Of a DNA stretch of 64,000 bases, positions 26,577-34,700 are shown piece after piece. The stretch is taken from NCBI GenBank assembly GCA_028287305.1, contig JAQBPX010000032.1:124001-188000 (forward strand). The letters run 5' to 3'. The position numbers and the translations under genes are program-made. Source of the DNA: Gemmatimonadota bacterium (GTDB lineage: Bacteria > Gemmatimonadota > Gemmatimonadetes > Gemmatimonadales > Gemmatimonadaceae). Each line of letters begins with the position of its first letter. Positions within the stretch are counted from its first letter, which is position 1. Below the pieces are notes generated by a model. It was not told where the DNA came from. It was given only the letters and a program-made list of their open reading frames with translations, and did no database searches.

Positions 26577-29090
26577 ATGCCCGCCGTGACCCGGACGACC
26601 CTCTCGAAAAAGGCAGCGAGCGCCATCCGGGTCGGGATCAAGCTGGCCGGTGGGAACGAGGTCTGTTTCGCCTGCACCCAGGGCGAGGACGGCACGCTCG
26701 AAACCGCCCGCATCGTCTCCCGCGGTGACATCGGCCGAGTATTGGCCCTGCCGGGATTCGCGCAGCGTGGCGAGATGCTGGTGCACAACCACCCCTCGGG
26801 GGTGCTGGAGGCGAGCGACGCCGACCTGGCTGTCGCCGCCCGCATCTACGAAGACGGCGTGGGCTTCGCGATCGTCAACAACGACGCCAGCAACCTCTAC
26901 GTCGTAGTCGAGACGCCCAGGACCGAGCCACAGAAGAAGATCGCGCCGGGCACGGTGTCCGACGACCTGGGTCCCGACGGGCCGATCGCCGCGCTCCATG
27001 CCAGCTTCGAGGACCGTCCCAGCCAGCGCGCGCTCGCGTCATCCATCACGGCGCTGTACAACAGCGGCGGCGTGGGGCTGCTCGAGGCGGGCACCGGCGT
27101 CGGCAAGTCGCTCGGCTACCTGCTGCCCGCGCTGCGCTGGTCCGCCGCGAATGGCGAGCGCACGATCGTCTCGACCAACACCATCAACCTCCAGGAACAG
27201 CTCGTCGGCAAGGACCTGCCCTTCCTCGCGCGCGCGCTCACCGACCAGAAGGTGCGCTTCGCGCTGCTCAAGGGCTGGCGCAACTATCTCTGCAAGCTGC
27301 GGCTGGAGCAGGCGCGCGGCGCCGGCGCCACGCTGTTCGAGGATGGCATGCAGTCGGAGCTCGGCATCATCGCCGCCTGGGCGGAGCGCACGAGCGACGG
27401 GTCGCTCGCCGACCTGCCCACGCCGCCGCGCAGCGAGGTGTGGGACGAGGTGGCCGCCGAGCCGGACATCTGCCCGCGCTTCAAGTGCCAGCACTTCGAC
27501 GCCTGCTTCCTCTTCAGGGCGCGACGCGCGGCAGCCGAGGCCGACGTCATCGTGGTGAACCATCACCTGCTGCTCGCCGACGTCGCAGTGCGACGCGCAT
27601 CGCAGAACTGGGATGACTCTGCCGTGCTGCCCGCGTACCAGCGCCTGGTGATCGACGAGGGGCATCACCTGGAGGATGCCGCCGCCGCGCACCTCGGGGC
27701 GACCGTCACTCGGCGCGCGCTGCAGCGACTCTTCAGCCGGCTCGAGCGCCGCGGCAAGGGATTGATCGCCGCGCTGGTCCAGCGTCTCGGCGCGACGAAC
27801 GAGTTGATGAGCACCGCGAGCCTGGACCTGGTGCAGGAACGACTCGCTCCCGCCGTGCACTCGGCGCGCGACAAGAGCACGCTGCTGTTCGACCTGCTCG
27901 ACACCGTGCTGGAGGAAGCGGGCGTCCCCGTGCTGCGGCTCACCGACGCGTTTGCGACGCACCGCGTGTGGCAGGGGGGCCTCAAGGTGGCCTTGGAGAA
28001 CACGCTCGGCGAGATCGCCGTGATCGACGGCGCGCTGCGCACGATTCGCGAGCGGATCGAGCGCGTGGAGAAGGTCGACGAAACCGCCGGTCCGCTGCTC
28101 GCCGAGATTCGCGCGGTCAGCCGCCGGCTCACGAGCGCGGGCGATGCACTGCGCGCGACGCTATCCCCGCCGGAGGGCGACGAGAGCGTGCGCTGGATCG
28201 AGGTGCGCGGCAAGGAGCGCGTCGTCGCGGTGTCGATGGTGCCGCTGGACCTCGCGCCGATCCTGCGCGACGACCTCTTCGGCCGCGTGAAGACCACCGT
28301 GGTCACGAGCGCGACGCTCACCGCCGACGAGCGATTCGACTTCCTCACGCAGCGGCTGGGGCTGCGCGACAAGGCGCCCGTCACCGGAATCTTCCCGTCG
28401 CCATTCCGCTATGGCGAGCAGGCGCTGCTCGCGATCCCCAACGACGTGCCCGCCCCGAACGTGGACGCCGCGGGGCACATGCGCGCCGTCACGCGCATAG
28501 TGCTCGACGTGGCCGAGGCGAGTGACGGCGGCATGTTCGTGCTGTTCACGAGCCACAAGGACGTGCGGGCGATGGCGGCCGAGCTGCGCTCGCGCGGCGT
28601 GGAGCGTCGCTGGCCGCTGCTGGTGCATGGCGACGAGAGCCGCGACGTGCTGCTCGCTCGATTCCGCGACGCGGGCAGCGGAATCCTGCTCGGGACCGCC
28701 AGCTTCTGGGAGGGCGTGGATGTGCCCGGCAATGCCCTGCGGGCGTTGATCCTGGCCAAGCTGCCGTTTCGCGTGCCTACCGAGCCCATCACGGCAGCGC
28801 AGTGCGAGGCGATCGAGGCCCACGGCGGCAACGCGTTCGCCGAGTACATGCTGCCGCATGCGGCGCTGCGACTGAAGCAGGGGTTCGGTCGTCTGATCAG
28901 GACAGCCACCGATCGAGGGGTGGTCGTGATCTGCGACCCCCGCATCGTCACGAAACACTACGGTCGCGGCCTCCTGGACGCCCTTCCGCCCGCCCGCCGA
29001 ACGGTAGGCCGGTGGCGTGCGTTACTGGAGGAGGTCCAGTCGTTCTACAGCGCCCACCTCGCCCCCACCGCCCAAGTGACTCGCCAGTGA
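26577..29090 (+). CDS. JAMM-domain/DinG helicase fusion (XPD-like, 4Fe-4S)
   Basis: The protein has 837 residues. Residues 1-115 form a JAB/MPN domain of the RadC kind with a complete JAMM motif: H70-x-H72, S80 and D83 (HNHPSGVLEASDAD), with Glu28 as a candidate catalytic residue. From about residue 140 it is a DinG-type superfamily 2 helicase with Walker A AGTGVGKS (171-178), iron-sulfur cysteines C239, C299, C304 and C310, a DEGH box in LVIDEGHHLEDAA, SFWEGVDVPG, and motif VI QGFGRLIRT. DinG helicases unwind damaged DNA, D-loops or RNA-DNA hybrids 5' to 3'. The intact JAMM suggests a peptidase or nuclease-like activity coupled to repair. Confidence 0.9.
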   Translation: MPAVTRTTLSKKAASAIRVGIKLAGGNEVCFACTQGEDGTLETARIVSRGDIGRVLALPGFAQRGEMLVHNHPSGVLEASDADLAVAARIYEDGVGFAIVNNDASNLYVVVETPRTEPQKKIAPGTVSDDLGPDGPIAALHASFEDRPSQRALASSITALYNSGGVGLLEAGTGVGKSLGYLLPALRWSAANGERTIVSTNTINLQEQLVGKDLPFLARALTDQKVRFALLKGWRNYLCKLRLEQARGAGATLFEDGMQSELGIIAAWAERTSDGSLADLPTPPRSEVWDEVAAEPDICPRFKCQHFDACFLFRARRAAAEADVIVVNHHLLLADVAVRRASQNWDDSAVLPAYQRLVIDEGHHLEDAAAAHLGATVTRRALQRLFSRLERRGKGLIAALVQRLGATNELMSTASLDLVQERLAPAVHSARDKSTLLFDLLDTVLEEAGVPVLRLTDAFATHRVWQGGLKVALENTLGEIAVIDGALRTIRERIERVEKVDETAGPLLAEIRAVSRRLTSAGDALRATLSPPEGDESVRWIEVRGKERVVAVSMVPLDLAPILRDDLFGRVKTTVVTSATLTADERFDFLTQRLGLRDKAPVTGIFPSPFRYGEQALLAIPNDVPAPNVDAAGHMRAVTRIVLDVAEASDGGMFVLFTSHKDVRAMAAELRSRGVERRWPLLVHGDESRDVLLARFRDAGSGILLGTASFWEGVDVPGNALRALILAKLPFRVPTEPITAAQCEAIEAHGGNAFAEYMLPHAALRLKQGFGRLIRTATDRGVVVICDPRIVTKHYGRGLLDALPPARRTVGRWRALLEEVQSFYSAHLAPTAQVTRQ

Positions 29091-29701
29091 CTCGCCCCGG
29101 GAAGATCGTCTGCGTCGGCCGGAACTACGTGGACCACGCGAAGGAGCTCGGGAACGACGTGCCGAAGGAGCCGCTGATCTTCCTCAAGCCGCCCTCATCG
29201 ATCGTGGCGAGCGGGCAACCAATCGTGCTCCCACATGTGTCGAAGCAAGTGGAGTTCGAGGGGGAGATCGGGGTGATCCTGGGCACCACCCTCCGGAAAG
29301 CCAGCGAGGACGAGGCGCGGGCGGCGATCCGGGGCATTGCGGCGGTGAATGACGTGACCGCTCGCGACCTCCAGCGCTCGGACTCGCAATGGACGCGTGC
29401 GAAGGGGTTCGATAGCTTCTGTGCAGTGGGACCCGAGGCGCCTGCCCCGGAAGAGCTGGACCGCCTGACCGTGATCACGCGGGTGAACGGCACGCAGCGA
29501 CAGGTAGGGTCCGCCTCGGACATGGTGTTCTCCATTCCGATGCTGCTCGCCTGGATATCACGGATCATGACGCTGGAACCCGGCGACCTGGTCCCGACCG
29601 GCACGCCTGCGGGAGTGGGGACCCTTGCCCCCGGTGACGTGGTAGAAGTGGAGATCCCGGGCGTGAGCATCGTACGCAACCCAGTTGAATCGGAGTCGTA
29701 G
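29087..29701 (+). CDS. Fumarylacetoacetate hydrolase family protein
   Basis: The protein has 204 residues from a GTG overlapping the helicase stop (GTGA). It has the FAH fold signatures KIVCVGRNYVDHAKELG, EFEGEIGVILG with the metal-binding glutamates, NDVTARDLQ, and DLVPTGTPAGVG. Members of this short class act as acylpyruvases, oxaloacetate decarboxylases or 2-hydroxyhepta-diene-dioate isomerases. The exact substrate cannot be told from sequence. It sits six bases before the aminotransferase. Confidence 0.88.
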   Translation: MTRPGKIVCVGRNYVDHAKELGNDVPKEPLIFLKPPSSIVASGQPIVLPHVSKQVEFEGEIGVILGTTLRKASEDEARAAIRGIAAVNDVTARDLQRSDSQWTRAKGFDSFCAVGPEAPAPEELDRLTVITRVNGTQRQVGSASDMVFSIPMLLAWISRIMTLEPGDLVPTGTPAGVGTLAPGDVVEVEIPGVSIVRNPVESES

Positions 29702-29707
29702 CCGCCC

Positions 29708-30892
29708 GTGCCGTCGCTTTCGTCCCGATTCGAGCATTTCCCGGAGTACGTGCTGGCGCGCATCCCGCAGCGCAAGCACGAGCTGCTGCAGAAGGGGGTC
29801 GACGTCATCGACCTGGGAGCCGGCGACGCAGACCTCGCTCCCCCGCCGAAGGCAGTCGCGCGGCTCAAGGAGGCCGTGGACATCCCGGCCATGAACCGAT
29901 ACGGGTTCGGCCTTGGCCTCGTCCAGTTTCGCGAGGCTGCGAGCGCCTTCATGGCGAAGCGCTTCGGCGTGAGCTTCGATCCCATCAAGGAGATCGTGCC
30001 GCTGATCGGCAGCAAGGAGGGGATCTCGCACCTCGCCTTCGCATACCTGCAGCGGGGACTCGTGGGAATCATCCCCGAGCCGGGCTACAACTCGTATGTG
30101 GGCGGCACGCTGCTCGCCGACGGCGAGCCGTACAAGTACGCGCTGCGCCCGCGCACGAACTTCCTGGTGGAGCTCGACGAGATTCCGGAGGACGTGCTGA
30201 AGCGCGCGCGCATCCTCTACCTGAACTATCCGAACAACCCGACGGCCGCGATCGCGCCGCAGGAGTACCTCGAGAAGGTTGTCCGGCAGTGTCGCGAGCG
30301 GGACATCCTGCTCGTGTACGACAACGCCTACTCCGAGATGGCGTACGATGGCTATGTGCCGCCGAGCATCTTCGAGATCGACGGGGCGCGTGACGTCGCC
30401 ATCGAATTTCACTCGCTGTCCAAGACGTACAACATGACGGGATGGCGCTGCGGATTTGCCGTGGCCCGACCCGAGGTGGCTGGCGCGCTGGCCAAGGTCA
30501 AGTCATTCGTGGATACGGGGCAGTTCATGGCGGTGCAGGCGGCGGGCGTGGCGGCGATGGAGAGTCACGCCGACTTCGTGCCCGGCAACGTGGCGAAGTT
30601 CAAGGAGCGGCGCGACGCCGCCGTGAAGGCGTTTCGTGCCGCTGGCTTCGAGTGTGAGCCGCCGCAGGCCACGATGTACCTCTGGATCCCGCTGCCGGAC
30701 GGGGTGCCGAGTGCGCTCTTCGCCGAACGGCTGATGGAGGACGAGGGCGTGATCGTGCTGCCGGGTTCTGGCTTCGGCGCAGGCGGCGAGGGCTTCTTCC
30801 GCATCTCGTTCATCACGACTCCCGAGCGGATCGCCGAGGCTGCGGTGCGCGCGGGCCGCGTGCTCGCGTCGCTCGCGGCAGCTGTCGCATGA
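29708..30892 (+). CDS. PLP-dependent class I/II aminotransferase (LL-diaminopimelate aminotransferase-like)
   Basis: The protein has 394 residues. The PLP-binding lysine is in SLSKTYNMTGWRCGF. DLGAGDADLAPP, MNRYGFGLGLVQFREA, YLNYPNNPTAA and VYDNAYSEMAYDGY match the DapL/alanine-aminotransferase branch of fold type I. DapL would form LL-diaminopimelate in one step for lysine and peptidoglycan. The SKxxxMTGWR form and the motifs fit, but substrate choice in this branch (aspartate, alanine, methionine) is not readable by eye. Its stop overlaps the next start (ATGA). Confidence 0.88.
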   Translation: MPSLSSRFEHFPEYVLARIPQRKHELLQKGVDVIDLGAGDADLAPPPKAVARLKEAVDIPAMNRYGFGLGLVQFREAASAFMAKRFGVSFDPIKEIVPLIGSKEGISHLAFAYLQRGLVGIIPEPGYNSYVGGTLLADGEPYKYALRPRTNFLVELDEIPEDVLKRARILYLNYPNNPTAAIAPQEYLEKVVRQCRERDILLVYDNAYSEMAYDGYVPPSIFEIDGARDVAIEFHSLSKTYNMTGWRCGFAVARPEVAGALAKVKSFVDTGQFMAVQAAGVAAMESHADFVPGNVAKFKERRDAAVKAFRAAGFECEPPQATMYLWIPLPDGVPSALFAERLMEDEGVIVLPGSGFGAGGEGFFRISFITTPERIAEAAVRAGRVLASLAAAVA

Positions 30893-31707
30893 AGTTCCCA
30901 CGCCGTGAGCCACGTGCGTTCGCCCTGTCAGTGCTCATCCACGTGGTGGTGGGCGCGCTGCTGCTCAGCATCACGTTCTATTACCCGCTCGGCAACCTGA
31001 TCGGCTTGCCGAAGGACCGCGAGCGGCAGGCGGAGAAGCTGACGTACATCCAGGTGCGGCCGAGTGGCGGCGGCGTGAGTGGAGGCCCCAGCAAGTCGCC
31101 GGCGAAGGGCACGCCCGCCGCGCCGCTGCATGCGCCGGACGTGGTGCCCACGGCGATTGCGACGCCGGCTCCCGCGCAGGGCGGCGTGCCGGAAGGAACG
31201 GGCAAGGGAACCGGAGTGGGTCATGGCGGCGGTGCGGCAACTGGCATCGAGCCAGAGCTGCCCGATCCGCGCATCGCGCTCAGCTCACCGCCGTTCACGC
31301 CAGTGCCGAAGACGCCGGCGCAGCGGCTCGACAGCGCGATCAAGACGGCCTATGGCGTCTACGTGGACTCGGCGAATGCGGATCGCGCGCGCCAGCTGGG
31401 GCAGCGCACGCCGGGCGACTGGACGAAGACCGACAAGAACGGGAACAAATGGGGGTGGGACCAGGGCGCCATTCGCCTGGGCAAGTACTCGATCCCGAAC
31501 GCGGTGCTCGCGATGCTGCCGCTCAACGCGGGAATGCAGAACCCGGCGATGGACGCGCGCAACACGAGCATGATCCGGCGCGAAGTGCTGGAGAACGCGC
31601 AGCGCCACGTGACGGAAGATGAATTCCGCGCGAGCGTGAAGCGGATTCGCGAGCGGAAGGACAGGGAACGGAAAGCAGCGGGGCGGGATACTTCGGGAGT
31701 GAGGTAG
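30889..31707 (+). CDS. Membrane-anchored protein with TonB-like layout, function unknown
   Basis: The protein has 272 residues. A short basic N-terminus is followed by one membrane helix (about 13-33, LSVLIHVVVGALLLSITFYY) and a Gly/Pro/Ala-rich periplasmic linker (about 58-125). A C-terminal domain (about 150-272) contains WGWDQGAIRLGKYSIPNAVLAML and ends in a highly charged helix. The N-terminal SVLIHVVVGALLL helix resembles TonB, but the C-terminal domain does not have the TonB YP motif. Its stop is immediately followed by the inverted-repeat and terminator region shared with lexA. Confidence 0.7.
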   Translation: MKFPRREPRAFALSVLIHVVVGALLLSITFYYPLGNLIGLPKDRERQAEKLTYIQVRPSGGGVSGGPSKSPAKGTPAAPLHAPDVVPTAIATPAPAQGGVPEGTGKGTGVGHGGGAATGIEPELPDPRIALSSPPFTPVPKTPAQRLDSAIKTAYGVYVDSANADRARQLGQRTPGDWTKTDKNGNKWGWDQGAIRLGKYSIPNAVLAMLPLNAGMQNPAMDARNTSMIRREVLENAQRHVTEDEFRASVKRIRERKDRERKAAGRDTSGVR

Positions 31708-31808
31708 TGGGGGGCTGAGGAGCTGGGGACTGCAGTTCCCCAGCTCCTCAAGGCAAAGGGCGACAGCGTCAGCTGTCGCCCTTCTGCGTCCCGTGCCCCT
31801 GAGCTCCG
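31708..31808. repeat. Nested inverted word-repeats around a terminator
   Basis: The left arm (31708-31736, GGGGGGCTGAGG and AGCTGGGGACTGCAG) is an imperfect reverse complement of the right arm (31784-31808). Inside, the left arm also folds back on itself: TGAGGAGCTGGGGA (31716-31729) has a perfect 14-base inverted copy at 31737-31750 across a 7-base loop. The terminator hairpin at 31756-31783 lies between the arms. Confidence 0.7.
31756..31783. terminator. Bidirectional terminator between the TonB-like gene and lexA
   Basis: This is a perfect 12-bp stem, AAGGGCGACAGC with its reverse complement, around a GTCA loop. The A/T-ending stem suits both strands; no long T tract follows. It separates two convergent genes. 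Confidence 0.75.
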
Positions 31809-31835
31809 TGCATTGATCGCCTAGCGATCAATGCA
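31809..31835. repeat. Perfect 12-bp palindrome spanning the lexA stop codon
   Basis: TGCATTGATCGC and its exact reverse complement are separated by CTA. The lexA TGA stop (31828-31830) lies in one arm, so the gene's last bases are mirrored just after the stop. The rplI stop has the same arrangement at 2161-2189. Confidence 0.8.
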
Positions 31836-32493
31836 CATTGTCGTCGCCCGGCACCGGCATGCTCGGCTGCGGGTCCTGCTCCCAGAAGGGGCGGAACACG
31901 CCGCACACCACGCCGAGCACGGCGAAGTCATCGCGCGGGCCGACCTCGATCGGGCGGTCGGCTGGGTTCGCCGGCTCGAGCACGATCGTGGCGCCGCGGT
32001 GGGTGAGCGTCTTGACGGTGGAGTCCGGACCCAGGCGCGCGGCCACGATGTCGCCATCCTTCGCGCGGGCGGAGGGCGTCACCATGACGAAGTCTCCGTC
32101 AAGCAGCCCGCGACCCACCATGCTCTCGCCCTTCACCTTGAGGAAGAACACGTCGTCGCTCGGCAGGAAGCGGCGATCGACCGTGATGAAGCCGCTGCGG
32201 TGCTCGTTCATCAGCGCCGGCTCGCCCGCATGCACCTTGCCGTAGTACGGGATCGGCTGGGTCGCGCCTGAGGCCGCAAATCCGAGTAAACGGACGCCGC
32301 GTGAGCGCGACTGGTCGCGCTCGATGTAGCCCTTGCTGGCGAGCGAATGGAGAAGGTCCGAGACGGTCTTGGTCGACTTGATCCGGAACTTCTTCGCGAT
32401 CTCGCGTATGCTGGGCTGATAGGTGTTCTCGGCGAGAAAGTCTATCATGTAGTGATAGACCTTTCGCTCGAGTTGCGTCAGCGGCTCCGTCAT
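31828..32493 (-). CDS. lexA: LexA-type SOS repressor
   Basis: The protein has 221 residues. The N-terminal winged-helix domain contains QPSIREIAKKFRIKSTKTVSDLLHSLASKGYI. The C-terminal S24 self-cleaving domain has the Ala89-Gly90 bond in GKVHAGEP, nucleophile Ser124 in KGESMVG and Lys161 in DSTVKTL, so it should be cleaved when RecA is activated. The ATG at 32493 has GGCGGAAG upstream. The C-terminus is about 15 residues longer than in E. coli (proline- and aspartate-rich). It stands downstream of gltX with a 200-base gap that probably holds its own promoter. Confidence 0.95.
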   Translation of the reverse strand: MTEPLTQLERKVYHYMIDFLAENTYQPSIREIAKKFRIKSTKTVSDLLHSLASKGYIERDQSRSRGVRLLGFAASGATQPIPYYGKVHAGEPALMNEHRSGFITVDRRFLPSDDVFFLKVKGESMVGRGLLDGDFVMVTPSARAKDGDIVAARLGPDSTVKTLTHRGATIVLEPANPADRPIEVGPRDDFAVLGVVCGVFRPFWEQDPQPSMPVPGDDNVH

Positions 32494-32539
32494 GGGGCTT
32501 CCGCCAGAGAGGGGGTGGATGCGACGATGGTCCGCGCAC

Positions 32540-32610
32540 GTTCCCGTTCCTCGTTCCGGTGACAAGGTAGCCCCGCGGCACACAAACGGTCAACAACGAA
32601 TAAACAGGCA
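32540..32610 (-). promoter_or_regulatory. Candidate lexA promoter and GAACG-repeat operator
   Basis: Upstream of lexA the minus strand reads TTGACC, 18 bases, TACCTT as a possible -35/-10 pair. It is followed by three close direct GAAC words (GAACGAGGAACGGGAAC, 32541-32557). GTTC/GAAC words are the core of several known LexA boxes, though the spacing here matches none that I know. The role in autoregulation is inferred. Confidence 0.3.
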
Positions 32611-32693
32611 AGTACCGTAGCCACGGCCACTTGGACGTACGTTTCGGCCCACCGCACACAACAAGGTATCGTCGAACGGCCCGAACCGCGGCC

Positions 32694-34151
32694 TTAATTC
32701 GCCGCCAGCCACTCCAGTGCGCGGTCGATCCGGGCCAGCGAGCGCTCCCGTCCCAGCATCACCAGCACGTCGAAGATGCCGGGGCTCACAGTGAGGCCCG
32801 TGAGCGCAACGCGCATGGGCTGGAAGATCTTTCCACCCGTGGTGCCCATCCGCTCGGCCAGCGCGCGCAGGGCTTCCTCCATGGGCTCCGGCTCCCAGCG
32901 CTCGAGTTGCGCGAGTGTCTCGCGCGTACCCCTGAGCGCGTCGGCCGAGAGGGAGCGATCCTTCCACTGCTTGGCGACCGCGTCCGGGTCGTACTCGATG
33001 TCGTCGCGCAGGTAGGGCGATGCCTGGCGCACCACGTCGTCCAGGGTGCGCGCGCGAACCTTGAGCAGCTCCAGCAGCGAGAGGAACCAGGCCTTGCGAT
33101 GCTCGACGTCCTGCAGGGTCGTGAGGCCCGCGTCAGCGAGCAGGGGCGCCACGCGCGGCAGGAGGACGTCGGCGCCAATGAGGCTCAAGTGCTGGCCGTT
33201 CATCCACTCCAGCTTCTGCGTGTCGAAGATCGCCGCCTTCTTCGAGAGGTGCGACGCGTCGAACAGCTCGATCATCTGCTCGAGCGTCATGACCTCGATG
33301 TCGTTGCCCGGGCTCCAGCCCAGCAGCGCGAGGAAGTTCAGCATCGCCTGCGGCAGGATGCCCAGGTGCTGGTACTCGCCCACCGCGGTGGCGCCGTGGC
33401 GCTTGCTGAGCTTCTTGCCGTCCATGCCGTGGATCATCGGCAGGTGCGCGAAGATCGGCAGCGGGGCGCCGAGCGCCTCGTAAAGCAGGATCTGCTTGGG
33501 CGTGTTCGAGATGTGATCGTCGCCGCGCATCACGAGCGAGATCTCCATCGCGATGTCGTCGGAGACGACTGCCATGTTGTAGATCGGCGTGCCGTCGGTG
33601 CGGAGCACGATGAAGTCGCCCTCGCCGATGTCCTTGTTCGGGAAGGTGATCGTGCCGTGCACCAGGTCGTCCCACGTGGTCGTGCCTTCCGGCATGCGGA
33701 AGCGCACGACGAACGGCTCGCCGGCGGCGACGCGCTTCTCCACCGTGGCCGGATCGATCGAGTCGCAGCGGCGGTCGTAGCGGAACGCCTCCTTGAGCGC
33801 GTGCGCTTCCTTGCGCTGCGCCTCGAGCTCGGCGGCGGTGCAGAAGCAGCGGTACGCGGTGCCGGCCTTGAGCAGCTGCGCGACGTGCGCCTGGTGGCGA
33901 TCGAGGTTGGCGCCCTGGTAGACGACGTCCTCATCCCACTGGAGGCCGAGCCACTCGAGGCCCTCGTAGATGGCCGTGGTGGAGGCCTCGGTGCTGCGCG
34001 CCTTGTCGGTGTCCTCGATCCGCAGCAGGAACTGGCCGCCGTACTTCTTCGCGAACAGCCAGTTGAAGAGCGCGGTGCGCGCGCCGCCCACGTGGAGGTA
34101 GCCGGTGGGGGAGGGCGCGAAGCGAAGGCGGATGGGTCGTGCTGAGGACAT
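32694..34151 (-). CDS. gltX: Glutamyl-tRNA synthetase
   Basis: This class Ic synthetase of 485 residues has the HIGH-type motif in RFAPSPTGYLHVGGARTALF, the KMSKS-type KKLSKRHGA, and LLRIEDTD, typical of bacterial GluRS. The helical C-terminal anticodon-binding domain is complete. The non-discriminating or discriminating type cannot be told here, and no gatCAB is in the window. The ATG at 34151 was chosen over a TTG eight codons upstream because the family begins near RPIRLRFAPSPTG. It lies downstream of two tRNA-Ser genes but after a terminator. Confidence 0.96.
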   Translation of the reverse strand: MSSARPIRLRFAPSPTGYLHVGGARTALFNWLFAKKYGGQFLLRIEDTDKARSTEASTTAIYEGLEWLGLQWDEDVVYQGANLDRHQAHVAQLLKAGTAYRCFCTAAELEAQRKEAHALKEAFRYDRRCDSIDPATVEKRVAAGEPFVVRFRMPEGTTTWDDLVHGTITFPNKDIGEGDFIVLRTDGTPIYNMAVVSDDIAMEISLVMRGDDHISNTPKQILLYEALGAPLPIFAHLPMIHGMDGKKLSKRHGATAVGEYQHLGILPQAMLNFLALLGWSPGNDIEVMTLEQMIELFDASHLSKKAAIFDTQKLEWMNGQHLSLIGADVLLPRVAPLLADAGLTTLQDVEHRKAWFLSLLELLKVRARTLDDVVRQASPYLRDDIEYDPDAVAKQWKDRSLSADALRGTRETLAQLERWEPEPMEEALRALAERMGTTGGKIFQPMRVALTGLTVSPGIFDVLVMLGRERSLARIDRALEWLAAN

Positions 34152-34175
34152 GGAGTTGACCAGTGTATAAACCAA

Positions 34176-34201
34176 GAGCCCGCCACTCGCGTGGCGGGCT
34201 C
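34176..34201 (-). terminator. Terminator after tRNA-Ser(GCT)
   Basis: This is a perfect 11-bp stem (GAGCCCGCCAC and its reverse complement) with a four-base loop. On the minus strand it is followed by TTGGTTTATA, a good T-rich tail. It ends the tRNA-Ser transcript before gltX. Confidence 0.85.
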
Positions 34202-34206
34202 AGAGC

Positions 34207-34296
34207 GGAGAGGGAGGGATTCGAACCCTCGATAGGGCTTTTCAACCCTATAACGGTTTAGCAAACCGCCGCCTTCAGCCTCTCGGCCACCCCTCC
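34207..34296 (-). tRNA. tRNA-Ser (anticodon GCT)
   Basis: This 90-base tRNA has a long variable arm, as expected for serine. The acceptor GGAGGGG pairs with CCTCTCC (one G-U). The anticodon loop TTGCTAA gives anticodon GCT, reading AGC and AGU. The variable arm stem is TAGGG/CCCTA, and the T arm GAGGG/CCCTC surrounds TTCGAAT. CCA is not encoded. Confidence 0.95.
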
Positions 34297-34355
34297 AGCG
34301 GTACGGCCTTCAAGCTAGTTGGCGGGCGAGGCCGGGGCAACCGCATGACGACGAC

Positions 34356-34441
34356 GGGCAGGGTGGGATTCGAACCCACGGTACCGTTGCCGGTACGCCG
34401 GTTTTCAAGACCGGATCATTCAACCACTCTGACACCTGCCC
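34356..34441 (-). tRNA. tRNA-Ser (anticodon TGA)
   Basis: This 86-base tRNA has acceptor GGGCAGG/CCTGCCC. The anticodon loop CTTGAAA (stem CCGGT/ACCGG) gives anticodon TGA for UCA codons. It has a long variable arm (GTACCG/CGGTAC) and a T arm GTGGG/CCCAC around TTCGAAT. CCA is not encoded. It is 59 bases upstream of tRNA-Ser(GCT) on the same strand. Confidence 0.95.
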
Positions 34442-34493
34442 CAGCGCGAAAAATCGCGGTCTCGGCAGGTTGGCGCTACTGGCCGGGCCGGTC

Positions 34494-34695
34494 GCGCCGG
34501 GGTCGGTGCCTCGGACTCCGCGGACTGAAGGGCGGAACAGTGCCGGATACTTCAACTGCAGGAGCTTTTGCAACTGCACAAGAACCGAGAATGGAGAAAT
34601 GGCCTGCTGAGGTAGAACGGCCACTCCTGAAAAGTGGTCCTTTCCGTGATGTCCGCCCTTCAGTCCGCGAGATCCGAGGAACCGGCCGCGGCGCC
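34494..34695. repeat. 202-bp inverted-repeat element with 43-bp arms beside tRNA-Ser
   Basis: The left arm (34494-34536) and right arm (34653-34695) are reverse complements at 37 of 43 positions. The innermost 18 bases (CGCGGACTGAAGGGCGGA) match perfectly. The core (34537-34652) is less GC-rich than its surroundings. It holds two CAACTGCA words (34553 and 34570) and a small dyad (CCACT...AGTGG). No open frame across it looks like a protein. The right arm stops six bases before the histidine kinase stop codon. No terminal duplication of flanking bases is obvious. Confidence 0.85.
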
Positions 34696-34700
34696 AGAGG

